This document shows, in pieces, positions 1 through 7,474 of a DNA stretch of 64,000 nucleotides. Both the position numbers and the translations under genes were made by a program. The notes beneath the pieces were generated by a model, which made no database searches, was not told where the DNA came from, and was given only the letters and a program-made list of their open reading frames with translations. The number at the start of each line of letters is the position of its first letter. Within the stretch, counting starts at the first letter, position 1. The stretch covers positions 186,001 to 250,000 of the forward strand of contig NZ_JBHUWD010000001.1 in the NCBI RefSeq assembly GCF_042670205.1, in the 5' to 3' direction. The DNA comes from Luteimicrobium sp042670205. Its GTDB lineage: Bacteria; Actinomycetota; Actinomycetes; Actinomycetales; Cellulomonadaceae.

Positions 1-813
1 CGCGTCCGTGAGCGCGGACAACCGCTGCGCCTGGCGCCGCGCCCCGTCGACGGCCGCACGCTGCGCGTCCGGGTCGTCAGGGTGCTGCGCGGCCCGGTCG
101 ACCTCGAGCTGCAGGACGCTGAGGGGCGTGCGGAGCTCGTGCGCGGCGTCGACGAGGAACCGCTCCTGCGACGCGAGCCCCCGGACGGCGGGCCGCATCG
201 CGCGCCCCGACACCACGTGCCCCAGGAGGCTCGCCGCGAGGACCAGCAGGATGCTCGTGAGGACCAGCCGGTCGCGCAGCGTGGCGTGCTCCGCGGCGCC
301 CGGGACCGTCCCGCCGACGAGCAGCACCGCGCCGACCGGCGTCGACGACGTGATCTTCGCCGTGTCGAAGACCGGCGCGACCGCCCAGTGCAGCGTGCGT
401 CCGCGCTGCTGCGGCGCCACGAAGCTCGTCACTCCCGCGTCCCTCTGCTGCGCAGCGATGACGCGACGCAGGTCTGCGTCGGCGGGCAGGGCGTCCTGGT
501 CGGGCTCCGCGTACTCGATCGACGACGGCGTCACGACCCCCAGCACCGACGTCGTCCGGCCGACCTGGGTCGCGTTGAGGCGGCCGAGGTCCAGGGTCCC
601 GGCGTCGTCGACGCTCACGAGCTCGGACAGCGAGCCCGCCTGCTGGCGCAGTCCTTCGTCGAACGCGCTCGTCTGGGCGGAGGTGTCCACGCGCAGCGCG
701 ATCACCACGAGCACGCCGAGGCACACGGCGGTCGTCGCGGCGAAGACGATCGTCGTCGTCCAGCGGATCCGGCTGATCCGCCGGCGCGCGGGGCCGAGCG
801 CGGGGTCGGTCAT
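1..813 (-). CDS. Sensor histidine kinase, partial (C-terminus beyond left edge)
   Basis: Membrane sensor kinase that would phosphorylate the adjacent response regulator. The gene reads leftward and runs off the window, so only the first 271 residues are visible. They show a membrane segment at about 18-40, an extracytoplasmic sensor region, a second membrane segment at about 170-195, then the H-box DAAHELRTPL with the phospho-accepting His at about 225. I see no clear HAMP domain between the second membrane segment and the H-box; the linker is short. The ATPase domain is off the window. The ATG at 813 overlaps the TGA of the regulator (ATGA), so the pair is translationally coupled. The sensed signal cannot be told. 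Confidence 0.9.
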   Translation of the reverse strand, partial: MTDPALGPARRRISRIRWTTTIVFAATTAVCLGVLVVIALRVDTSAQTSAFDEGLRQQAGSLSELVSVDDAGTLDLGRLNATQVGRTTSVLGVVTPSSIEYAEPDQDALPADADLRRVIAAQQRDAGVTSFVAPQQRGRTLHWAVAPVFDTAKITSSTPVGAVLLVGGTVPGAAEHATLRDRLVLTSILLVLAASLLGHVVSGRAMRPAVRGLASQERFLVDAAHELRTPLSVLQLEVDRAAQHPDDPDAQRAAVDGARRQAQRLSALTDA

Positions 814-1505
814 CGCGCCGCCGCGGCCGGTGTCGAGGGAGCGTCCGTGAGCCGGTACCCGACGCCGCGGACGGTCTCGATGAGGTCGGGCTCGCCCAGG
901 CGCCGGCGCAGTTGCCCGACGAGCACGTCCACCACGTTCGAGGACGGCTCCGTGAGCTCGTCCCAGCACCGCTCGACGAGCTCGGTCCGGGTCACGACCT
1001 CGCCCGCGTGCTCCAGCAGCACCTCCAGCACCGCGAACTCCTTGGGCGTCGGGCTGAGGAGGATGCCGTCGAGCGTCAGGCGGTGCCGGACGACGTCCAG
1101 CTCGAGGCGCCCGCTCGTCAGGACCCGCGCGCGCTCGGTGCCCTGGCGCCGCGCCAACGACCGGAGCCGCGCCACGAGCTCGGGCAGCGCGAACGGCTTC
1201 ACGACGTAGTCGTCCGCACCGTGCTCGAAGCCCGCGACCCGGTCCGCGACCTGCCCCCGCGCCGTGAGCAGCAGCACCGGCGTGGTGACCCCGTCGCGGC
1301 GGAGCCGGTCGACGAGGTCGAGCGCATCCCCGTCGGGGACGGTCCGGTCGAGCACCAGCACGTCATGGTGCGACGACGCGACGAGCACGTCCGCGTCGGC
1401 GATCGTCGTCACGTGGTCGACGACGAAGCCCTGGTCGCGCAGCGCTCCCACCAGGGCGGGTGCGAGCTCGGCGTCGTCCTCGAGGAGCAGCAGCTTCACG
1501 CGCAC
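810..1505 (-). CDS. OmpR/PhoB-family response regulator
   Basis: DNA-binding response regulator of 231 residues, first gene of the two-component pair. Receiver domain at 1-115 with acidic pocket EDD (9-11), phospho-accepting Asp53 in VLVLDRTVPDG, and the conserved Lys in VVKPFA. The winged-helix output domain follows at about 130-222 and ends in the typical VRGVGYRL. The stop overlaps the start of the kinase gene by four bases. Close family relatives include MprA, TcrA and CseB types, but the sequence does not decide among them or reveal targets. Confidence 0.95.
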   Translation of the reverse strand: MRVKLLLLEDDAELAPALVGALRDQGFVVDHVTTIADADVLVASSHHDVLVLDRTVPDGDALDLVDRLRRDGVTTPVLLLTARGQVADRVAGFEHGADDYVVKPFALPELVARLRSLARRQGTERARVLTSGRLELDVVRHRLTLDGILLSPTPKEFAVLEVLLEHAGEVVTRTELVERCWDELTEPSSNVVDVLVGQLRRRLGEPDLIETVRGVGYRLTDAPSTPAAAAR

Positions 1506-1545
1506 CGACTCTACGGCGAGCGCGCACGACGACGGGCGACGCCGA

Positions 1546-1911
1546 TCATCGACCCGTCGTCAGGGGCGTCTGCTGATACAGCGCGAGGCGCCATCGGCCG
1601 TCGCCGCGCACGTACACGCTCGACATGAGCGCGTCGAACACGGTGTCCTCCCGCGACGCGTGGGCCGCGTAGACGAGAGCCACCACGTCCGGCCCCATCC
1701 CGACGACGCGCTCGTCGCTGATCCGGTACTCGCGCCAGGGCGGTGCCTCGTCGAGCGACGCGACGACCGCGTCACGGTCGAGCACGAAGCCGTGCGCGAG
1801 CACCATGACCGCGCCCGCCGTCATGAGATCGCCGTAGAAGCGCGCGCCGGTGCCCTCGCACAGCGAGGCCCAACCTGCGTGCTCCAGGGACCACAGCTCG
1901 TCAGCGTCCAT
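1546..1911 (-). CDS. NTF2-like (SnoaL/DUF4440) family protein
   Basis: Small protein of about 121 residues with the NTF2-like cone fold pattern: an N-terminal helix (DELWSLEHAGWASL), a middle strand and helix region, and a C-terminal strand ending WRLALYQQTPL, typical of DUF4440/SnoaL-like proteins. Members include isomerases, hydrolases and ligand-binding proteins, so no reaction can be assigned. ATG at 1911 is chosen; a GTG directly before it at 1914 is equally possible. No good ribosome binding site is visible and TACGGT lies six bases upstream of the ATG, compatible with a leaderless mRNA. It stands alone between the two-component operon and the divergent phosphatase. Confidence 0.7.
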   Translation of the reverse strand: MDADELWSLEHAGWASLCEGTGARFYGDLMTAGAVMVLAHGFVLDRDAVVASLDEAPPWREYRISDERVVGMGPDVVALVYAAHASREDTVFDALMSSVYVRGDGRWRLALYQQTPLTTGR

Positions 1912-1991
1912 CACCCGACCGTAGCCACGTGCCGGCCGCGGCGCGGTCCGTGCTCCCCGGCGTGCGCCGGCTCGCTTGGCAGGATGGGCCC

Positions 1992-2552
1992 ATGGCTCCC
2001 CGCGACCCGTACCGCGTCATGACCGTCTGCACCGGAAACATCTGCAGGTCCCCGATGGCCGAGGTGGTGCTCCGCGACCGGTTCGACGCGGCCGGGCTGC
2101 GCGACCAGGTGCTCGTCGACTCGACCGGCGTCAGCGACGAGGAGCAGGGCAGGCCCATGGACCGGCGTGCGGTCGCCGTCCTCGAGGCTCACGGGTACGA
2201 CCTCGCGGCGCTCGCGGGCCCGGCCGGCCCGCACCGTGCGCGCCAGGTCCGGGCGTCCGACCTCGCCGCCCGCGACCTGGTGCTGCCGATGACCGTCCTG
2301 CATGCGCACGCGGTGCGCCGGCTCGAGCACGGCACGACCGGCGGGGACGGGCTCGTCGTCCGGCTCTACCGGACGTTCGACCCCTCCGCGCCGGACGTCG
2401 ACGTGGACAGCCCCGACGGGTACCGCCTCGACATCGACGACCCCTGGTACGGCGACCGCGAGGACTTCGAGGCGTGCCTCGCCCAGCTCGAGGCGGGTGC
2501 CGACGGTGTCGTGGCGTACGTCGAGGGTGAGCTGCGTCGTCGGGTGGGGTGA
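1992..2552 (+). CDS. Low-molecular-weight protein-tyrosine phosphatase
   Basis: Cytoplasmic phosphatase of 186 residues that removes phosphate from protein tyrosines through a cysteinyl-phosphate intermediate. The P-loop VCTGNICRS places the nucleophile Cys13 and Arg19 in the CX5R motif, and the general-acid loop appears as DDPWYGD near residue 150. ATG at 1992 puts the P-loop at the usual distance from the N-terminus; a longer start at 1929 would add residues that family members lack. No kinase or exopolysaccharide genes adjoin, so its substrate is unknown. It could instead be an arsenate-reductase-like member, but no arsenic genes are nearby. Confidence 0.92.
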   Translation: MAPRDPYRVMTVCTGNICRSPMAEVVLRDRFDAAGLRDQVLVDSTGVSDEEQGRPMDRRAVAVLEAHGYDLAALAGPAGPHRARQVRASDLAARDLVLPMTVLHAHAVRRLEHGTTGGDGLVVRLYRTFDPSAPDVDVDSPDGYRLDIDDPWYGDREDFEACLAQLEAGADGVVAYVEGELRRRVG

Positions 2553-2659
2553 CGCCTGACGCGCGGGGCAGGCGGCTCCGGGCAACACTGCTGGTGACGG
2601 GGTGACGTGCCCCGGACGGTCGCCCGGCCGCCTCGCGAGCAGGACCGACGGAGGCCGTC

Positions 2660-2728
2660 GTGAAGTTCACCGTCAAGAAGAGCGAGAAGACCGGGCAGTG
2701 CTGGTTCACGATCGTCGACGAGACCTGA
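2660..2728 (+). CDS. Short DUF1508 (YegP)-like peptide, possibly truncated
   Basis: A 22-residue reading frame starting GTG with a clear GGAGG five bases upstream. The peptide (KFTVKKSEKTGQCWFTIVDE) resembles the first strands of DUF1508/YegP domains, which usually run 50-60 residues and continue with an NGE(V/I)L motif; here a stop comes directly after the expected second strand. It lies between the phosphatase and a strong hairpin terminator. It may be the stump of a lost gene or a real micropeptide. The good ribosome site favours translation; the function is unknown. Confidence 0.4.
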   Translation: MKFTVKKSEKTGQCWFTIVDET

Positions 2729-2744
2729 GCCCCCGAGGACGACG

Positions 2745-2786
2745 AACGGGCCGCGTGACCGGATCACTCCGGCCACGCGGCCCGTT
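2745..2786. terminator. Bidirectional hairpin terminator
   Basis: A 13-bp perfect inverted repeat, AACGGGCCGCGTG at 2745-2757 pairing with 2774-2786, with a further inner CCGG/CCGG stem. It sits between the short plus-strand frame ending at 2728 and the minus-strand pump gene ending at 2818, so it can end transcription from both sides. There is no long T-tract, as is usual for high-GC actinobacteria. Confidence 0.75.
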
Positions 2787-2817
2787 CGGTGTGGTGGCTG
2801 CGCTTCAGGTGGCAGCG

Positions 2818-4392
2818 TCAGGCCTCCACGGGACGGCCGACCGCCTCGGCCATCTCCTCCTCGAAGAGCGCCGCGGCGTCCTCGGGAGCCTGGATCCGCG
2901 GGCCGTCCGCGTCCACGACCTGGCCGGCCGTGGCGGGAGCGGCCTGCGGCGCGCGGGCGGAGCGCACCGCGACGCCGAGCAGGAGCACGGTCGCGGCGAG
3001 CAGGATCGCGGACGTCAGGAACGCGCGGTCCGCGCCCACGACGAACGCGTGCTGCGCGATCGCGGCAGCGTCGGAACCCTCGGGTGCGGCGTGCTGCGTC
3101 GCGGTCGTGGCGACCGTGACGAGCACGGCGAGGCCGAGCGACCCGCCGACCTGCTGCATGACGTTGACCAGGCCGGACGCCGCACCGGCGTCCTTCGGGT
3201 CGACGCCCTGCAGGGCGATCGCCGTGAGCGGCACGAACGCCAGCCCGTTGCCCATGCCGAACAGCAGGAGCGGGACGAGGATCGCGACGTACGACGAGTC
3301 CGCGTCGAGGCGCGACAGCACGAGCAGCGCCACCGTCGACAGGCTCAGGCCGATCAGCATGAGGGGCTTGGGCCCGACCCGGACGACGAGCGCGGCGCTG
3401 ACCCGCGAGAACGCGAACAGCATCACCGTGAGCGGGAGGAACGCGAGCCCGGTGACGATCGGCGTGTAGCCGAGGATGTCCTGCAGGAACAGCGTCAGGT
3501 AGAAGAACATCCCGAACATGCCGCCGACGAGGAGGATCCGGCCGACGTACGAGGCGGCGCGGGTCCGGTCGGCGAAGAGCCGCAGCGGCGTGATGGGTGC
3601 GGGTGCCCGCAGCTCGACGAGGACGAACGACAGCAGCAGGACGCCACCGAGGACGAACGCGAGGACCGTCTCGGGGTCGCTCCACCCGTCGCTCGCCGCC
3701 CGGATGAACGCGTACACGAGGGCGCTCATGCCGAGCGTGGACGTCGCGGCGCCCATCAGGTCGAACTTCCCGCGCTGACGCGGAGTCTCGGGGAGCACGG
3801 CCCGGGCCAGGAAGATCAGGCCGATGCCGATGGGCACGTTGACGAACAGCACCCAGCGCCACGAGACCCACTCGGTGAGCAGGCCGCCGGCGATGAGGCC
3901 GACCGCGGAGCCGCCGATCGAGACCGCGGCGTAGTAGCCGAGCGCGCGGGCGCGCTCGCGGCCCTCGGGGAAGCGCGCCATGAGGAGCGCGAGGCCGGAC
4001 GGGGCTGCGAAGGCCGCGCCGACCCCTTGAACGGCGCGGGCGGTCAGCAGCTCGCCGGGACCCTGGGCGAACCCGCCCGCGAGCGACGCGAGCGTGAACA
4101 GGCCGATGCCGAACAGGAGCGTCCGGCGGCGGCCGAGGATGTCGCCCGCCCGGGCGCCGAGGAGCAGGAGCCCCCCGAACGCGAGGGTATAGGCGTTGAG
4201 GACCCACGACAGGCTGGTCGCCGAGAAGCCGAGGGCCTTCTGGATGTCGGGGAGCGCGACGTTCACGATCGTCGCGTCCAGCACGATCATCAGCTGGGTG
4301 GTGAGGATCGCGGCCAGCACCAGGGGTGAGGAGTGGCCGCGCCCCGCGGCTGCGGGAGCCTGCGGGGAGAGGGTGGTCGAGGGTGAGGACAC
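2818..4392 (-). CDS. MFS multidrug transporter, DHA2 family
   Basis: Proton-driven efflux pump of 524 residues in the cytoplasmic membrane, DHA2 (14-helix) family. The first helix contains QLMIVLDATIVNVALPDIQ, the family's motif D1, followed by SWVLNAYTLAFGGLLLLGARAGDILGRRR (motif A, split over the loop between helices 2 and 3). Further hydrophobic helices continue to about residue 480, with a charged tail. GTG at 4392 is preferred: GGAG lies a few bases upstream, and extension to 4521 would translate the promoter region. The divergent TetR gene and the operator in the promoter spacer suggest substrate-induced repression. The exported compound is unknown. Confidence 0.9.
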   Translation of the reverse strand: MSSPSTTLSPQAPAAAGRGHSSPLVLAAILTTQLMIVLDATIVNVALPDIQKALGFSATSLSWVLNAYTLAFGGLLLLGARAGDILGRRRTLLFGIGLFTLASLAGGFAQGPGELLTARAVQGVGAAFAAPSGLALLMARFPEGRERARALGYYAAVSIGGSAVGLIAGGLLTEWVSWRWVLFVNVPIGIGLIFLARAVLPETPRQRGKFDLMGAATSTLGMSALVYAFIRAASDGWSDPETVLAFVLGGVLLLSFVLVELRAPAPITPLRLFADRTRAASYVGRILLVGGMFGMFFYLTLFLQDILGYTPIVTGLAFLPLTVMLFAFSRVSAALVVRVGPKPLMLIGLSLSTVALLVLSRLDADSSYVAILVPLLLFGMGNGLAFVPLTAIALQGVDPKDAGAASGLVNVMQQVGGSLGLAVLVTVATTATQHAAPEGSDAAAIAQHAFVVGADRAFLTSAILLAATVLLLGVAVRSARAPQAAPATAGQVVDADGPRIQAPEDAAALFEEEMAEAVGRPVEA

Positions 4393-4431
4393 GTCTGGCC
4401 TCCACGAAGTAGGATGGAAAAGTGGAAGGAG

Positions 4432-4480
4432 CCTCCGGTAGACGCTTAGGACTATACGGAGGGTTCCTCCGGTTGTGCAA
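4432..4480 (-). promoter_or_regulatory. Promoter of the DHA2 pump with TetR-type operator
   Basis: Reading leftward: -35 TTGCAC (4480-4475), 18-base spacer, -10 TATAGT (4456-4451). The spacer holds a perfect inverted repeat CGGAGG-gtt-CCTCCG (4457-4471), and another CCTCCGG lies downstream of the -10 at 4432-4438. A repressor bound here would block RNA polymerase. The neighbouring TetR protein is the natural candidate. The boxes are seen directly; the regulatory role is inferred. Confidence 0.65.
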
Positions 4481-4592
4481 GAGATAATTCGAGATGAGTG
4501 CGGATCGGCCTGTTTCCCCACCCACGGGAGCGGGCGAGTATCGTCACGGCGTACGAGGCCGCAACGGTGCGGTTCGCGCGAAGGAGGTCACC

Positions 4593-5246
4593 GTGGGAAC
4601 GCAAGCGACGGGCGAGCGGACGGCTAGCCCGGACCAGCCGTGCCGCCCCCTGCGAGCCGACGCTGCCCGCAACCGCGAGAAGCTGCTCGAGGCCGCGACC
4701 GAGGTCTTCGGTGAGCACGGCACGTCGGGCTCCCTCGAGGAGATCGCCCGGCGCGCCGGGGTCGGGGTCGGCACCCTGTACCGCCACTTCCCCACGCGTG
4801 CCTGTCTCGTCGAGCAGGTCTACCGGCACAGCGTCGACGAGGTCTGCGCCGCCGCGCCGCGCCTGCTCGAGCAGCTCGACCCGTTCGACGCCCTGTCCAC
4901 CTGGGTCGACGGCTTCGTCGGGTACGTGAGCCGCAAGAAGGGCATGGCGTCGGCGCTCCGCGAGGCCATGGGCCCCGAGTCCGAGGCCGTCTTCGCCGAC
5001 GTCCACGAGCGCCTCGAGGGTGCCGCCTCGCTGCTGCTCGGCGCCGCGCAGAAGGCCGGGATGGCGCGTTCCGACGCCGAGCCGCTCGACATCCTGCGCA
5101 GCGTCTCGGGCATGTGCATGGCGGCCGCCGCGTCGCAGGACCCCGAGCGGACCAAGCGTGTCCTGTCGCTCGTCCTCGACGGGCTCCGGTACGGCGCCCC
5201 CGTGACCGTCGAGGCGTCCCGCACCGAGAACCTCGCGTCGGTCTGA
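4593..5246 (+). CDS. TetR/AcrR-family transcriptional repressor
   Basis: DNA-binding repressor of 217 residues. The N-terminal helix-turn-helix is textbook: RADAARNREKLLEAATEVFGEHG, then LEEIARRAGVGVGTLYRHFPTR at about 40-62. The C-terminal half is a helical ligand-binding domain of the SbtR-like type. GTG at 4593 is preceded by AAGGAGG with six bases of spacing; an in-frame ATG at 4494 has no such site. It is divergent from the efflux pump and eight bases before the aminotransferase gene, suggesting control of both. No ligand can be inferred. Confidence 0.92.
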   Translation: MGTQATGERTASPDQPCRPLRADAARNREKLLEAATEVFGEHGTSGSLEEIARRAGVGVGTLYRHFPTRACLVEQVYRHSVDEVCAAAPRLLEQLDPFDALSTWVDGFVGYVSRKKGMASALREAMGPESEAVFADVHERLEGAASLLLGAAQKAGMARSDAEPLDILRSVSGMCMAAAASQDPERTKRVLSLVLDGLRYGAPVTVEASRTENLASV

Positions 5247-5253
5247 CCGCCAG

Positions 5254-6459
5254 GTGAAGGTCTCCGCGCGCTCGCACGTCCCCGCGTTCGCCGTCATGGA
5301 GGTGCTGGCAGCCGCGAACGCCCGACGCGCGGCGGGCGAGTCCGTGCTCAACCTGTGCGCCGGCGAGCCGTCGTCGGGCGCGGCGGAACCCGTTCGGGAG
5401 CGGGCGATCGAGATCCTGCGGTCGGGCGACCTCGGGTACACCGAGGCGCTCGGCGCCCCCGCGCTGCGCGAGGCGATCGCCGGTCACTACCGCCGCTGGT
5501 ACGACGTCGACGTCTCGCCCGGCCGGGTCGCCGTCACCACAGGGAGCTCGGGCGGGTTCCTGCTCGCGTTCGTCGCGGCGTTCGACGTGGGCGACCGCGT
5601 CGTGCTCGCCCGGCCCGGGTACCCCGCCTACCGCAACATCCTCACGGCGCTCGGCTGCGACGTCGTCGAGCTCGACTGCGGCCCCGCCACGCGCTACCAG
5701 CCGACCGTCGAGCAGCTCGACGCGCTCCACGCCGAGGCGCCGGTCGCGGGGCTGGTCGTCGCGAGCCCGGCGAACCCGACCGGCACGATGATCGAGGCCG
5801 CCGAGCTCGAAGCGTTGTCACGCTGGTGCGCCGCGCACGGCGTGCGGCTCGTGTCCGACGAGATCTACCACGGCATCACCTACGGCGGCCCCGAGGTGGC
5901 GACCGCTGCCACGCACCTCGACGACGGCGCGATCGTCGTCAACTCGTTCTCCAAGTACTGGGCCATGACGGGCTGGCGGCTCGGCTGGCTCGTGCTGCCG
6001 GACGACCTCGTCGGCCCGGTCGACGCACTGGCCAGCAACGTCGCCCTCTGCCCGCCCGCGCTCGCGCAGCACGCGGCGATCGCCGCGTTCACCGAGGCGG
6101 CGTACGACGCGGCGGCCGCGAACGTCGCGACCTACGCGACGTCCCGCGCGCTCCTGCTCGAGCGCGTCGGCGAGCTGGGCTGGGACCCGCTCGCCCCCGC
6201 TGACGGCGCGTTCTACCTGTACGGCGACGTGTCCCGGTACCTGGCGGCCGCGCCGGACGACGGCCTGCCCGCCGACTCCGTGGCGTACTGCGAGCGGCTC
6301 CTCGCTGAGACGGGCGTCGCGCTGACGCCCGGCACCGACTTCGACGGTGTGCACGGCCGCCGCTGGGTGCGGCTCAGCTTCGCGGCGGCGCCGTCGACCG
6401 TCGCCACGGCCGTCGACCGGGTCGTGGCGTGGCAGCGGGAGCTGGTCTCCGGAGCCTGA
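5254..6459 (+). CDS. PLP-dependent class I/II aminotransferase
   Basis: Cytoplasmic aminotransferase of 401 residues, fold type I. The PLP lysine is Lys234 in NSFSKYWAMTGWRLGW. Other family landmarks are NPTG at 174-177, Asp202 and Tyr205 in SDEIYHGITY (cofactor nitrogen and phenol contacts), Arg242, and the substrate-carboxylate Arg near the C-terminus in RWVRLSFA. The pattern matches AspB/AlaA-like enzymes that accept aspartate, alanine or aromatic amino acids; the exact substrate is not determinable. The GTG follows the TetR stop by seven bases, so the two are probably cotranscribed. No dedicated pathway adjoins. Confidence 0.9.
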   Translation: MKVSARSHVPAFAVMEVLAAANARRAAGESVLNLCAGEPSSGAAEPVRERAIEILRSGDLGYTEALGAPALREAIAGHYRRWYDVDVSPGRVAVTTGSSGGFLLAFVAAFDVGDRVVLARPGYPAYRNILTALGCDVVELDCGPATRYQPTVEQLDALHAEAPVAGLVVASPANPTGTMIEAAELEALSRWCAAHGVRLVSDEIYHGITYGGPEVATAATHLDDGAIVVNSFSKYWAMTGWRLGWLVLPDDLVGPVDALASNVALCPPALAQHAAIAAFTEAAYDAAAANVATYATSRALLLERVGELGWDPLAPADGAFYLYGDVSRYLAAAPDDGLPADSVAYCERLLAETGVALTPGTDFDGVHGRRWVRLSFAAAPSTVATAVDRVVAWQRELVSGA

Positions 6460-6473
6460 GCCCGACCGCCGCT

Positions 6474-6839
6474 TCAGTGCTCGCGGTGTCGGCGGTGGTC
6501 CCGGTGCTCGCGGTGCTCGTGCGGCTCCTGCCCCGGCTCGGGTCCAGGCCCGGGGGTGTGGCCGTGGTCGGCGGCGTGCCTCGCGATGTGCTCCTTGCGG
6601 ACCTTCGCGACCTCCTCCTCGGGCTCCCCGAGGTCGGCGCCGTCCGGGCCGGGCCCGGGTGTGCGACCGGAGTGGTTGCGCAGGTTCTCCGCGCGCTTCG
6701 CGGTCTCCTCGTCCGTCTCGCGCAGGTCTTCGCCGCGCGGACCGGGGCCGGGGGTGGCGCCGTCGTCCTCGCCGGTGAAGCCGTCGCGGCCCGAGACCAG
6801 GCCCGAGGTGTCGTAGTCGTCGCTGGGCGTCGTGGTCAT
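6474..6839 (-). CDS. Low-complexity acidic protein with TPGPGP repeats and His-rich tail
   Basis: Unrecognised protein of 121 residues, probably disordered and soluble. TPGPGP occurs three times (near residues 28, 58 and 94 of the chosen frame). The first two head related acidic units of about 30-35 residues (PRGEDLRETDEETAKRAEN and PDGADLGEPEEEVAKVRKE). The C-terminus is HEHREHRDHRRHREH, a possible metal-binding tail. No membrane segment or signal peptide. ATG at 6839 has GGAGGAGG upstream, a strong ribosome site, so it is probably expressed. It ends 15 bases from the convergent aminotransferase gene. Function unknown. Confidence 0.7.
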   Translation of the reverse strand: MTTTPSDDYDTSGLVSGRDGFTGEDDGATPGPGPRGEDLRETDEETAKRAENLRNHSGRTPGPGPDGADLGEPEEEVAKVRKEHIARHAADHGHTPGPGPEPGQEPHEHREHRDHRRHREH

Positions 6840-6924
6840 GTCGTCCTCCTCCGGGTGCAGGGGATCGAGAGGGACCCTCGTCTCGATTCTCGCGCGAACT
6901 TCGTTCGGTGGCGAGGCGCCCGGG

Positions 6925-7431
6925 TCAGGCCCCGTGCTCGACGATCGCCGTGAGCGCACCACGAAGCTGTACGAGCCCCGCGGCGCCGAGCGCGTCGTCG
7001 AGCCAGTTCTCGTAGTCCCCGACGACGTCCGCGCAGGTCGCGAGGAGCCGCGTGCCCGCAGGGGTGGTGCGGTAGAGCTTGGCGCGGCCGTCGGAGGGGT
7101 CGGGCTCGAGCGTGAGGTACCCGCGGCGGACGAGGTGTCCCGCGAGCTCCGACGTCGCCTGCTTGGTGCGCCCGACGCGGTCGACGAGCGTGGCGAGCCG
7201 GGTGCCGTCGGGGTCGACCGCGTTGAGGACCGAGACGTTCGCGGCGCTCACGTCGTCATATCCGGCATGGGCGAGAGCACGGTCGAGCACACGCACGAGC
7301 GTCTGCTGGGCCGTGCGCATGAGGTCGCCGAGCGGGAGGTCGCCGGGCGCGGTGTGGCCCGGGGGTACGGCCCGGTCGACCGGTTTCGTCAGGCCCTTGA
7401 CGGTCTCGCCCTCACTCGACACGATAGTCAT
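6925..7431 (-). CDS. MarR-family transcriptional regulator
   Basis: Dimeric winged-helix regulator of 168 residues. The N-terminal helices are followed by the DNA-recognition part TLVDRVGRTKQATSELAGHLVRRGYLTLEPDPSDGRAKLYRTTPAG (about 81-126), with the beta-hairpin wing DPSDGRAK. ATG at 7431 is fixed by the palindrome overlapping it and by GGAG directly upstream. Divergent from the epoxide-hydrolase-like gene; the operator between them suggests it represses itself and that enzyme until a small, probably aromatic or phenolic, ligand binds. The ligand class is a family generalisation only. Confidence 0.9.
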   Translation of the reverse strand: MTIVSSEGETVKGLTKPVDRAVPPGHTAPGDLPLGDLMRTAQQTLVRVLDRALAHAGYDDVSAANVSVLNAVDPDGTRLATLVDRVGRTKQATSELAGHLVRRGYLTLEPDPSDGRAKLYRTTPAGTRLLATCADVVGDYENWLDDALGAAGLVQLRGALTAIVEHGA

Positions 7432-7443
7432 GCTCCTGACTAT
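7424..7443. promoter_or_regulatory. Predicted MarR operator (ATAGTCA palindrome)
   Basis: Perfect inverted repeat ATAGTCA-tgctcc-TGACTAT covering the start codon and ribosome site of the marR gene and lying 32 bases before the divergent hydrolase start. Seven-base perfect arms with a six-base centre fit MarR-dimer sites. Binding would block marR translation or transcription and could act on the hydrolase promoter. Confidence 0.7.
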
Positions 7444-7474
7444 ATCGAACGCGTCCACCCGCACGGAGGTCGTC

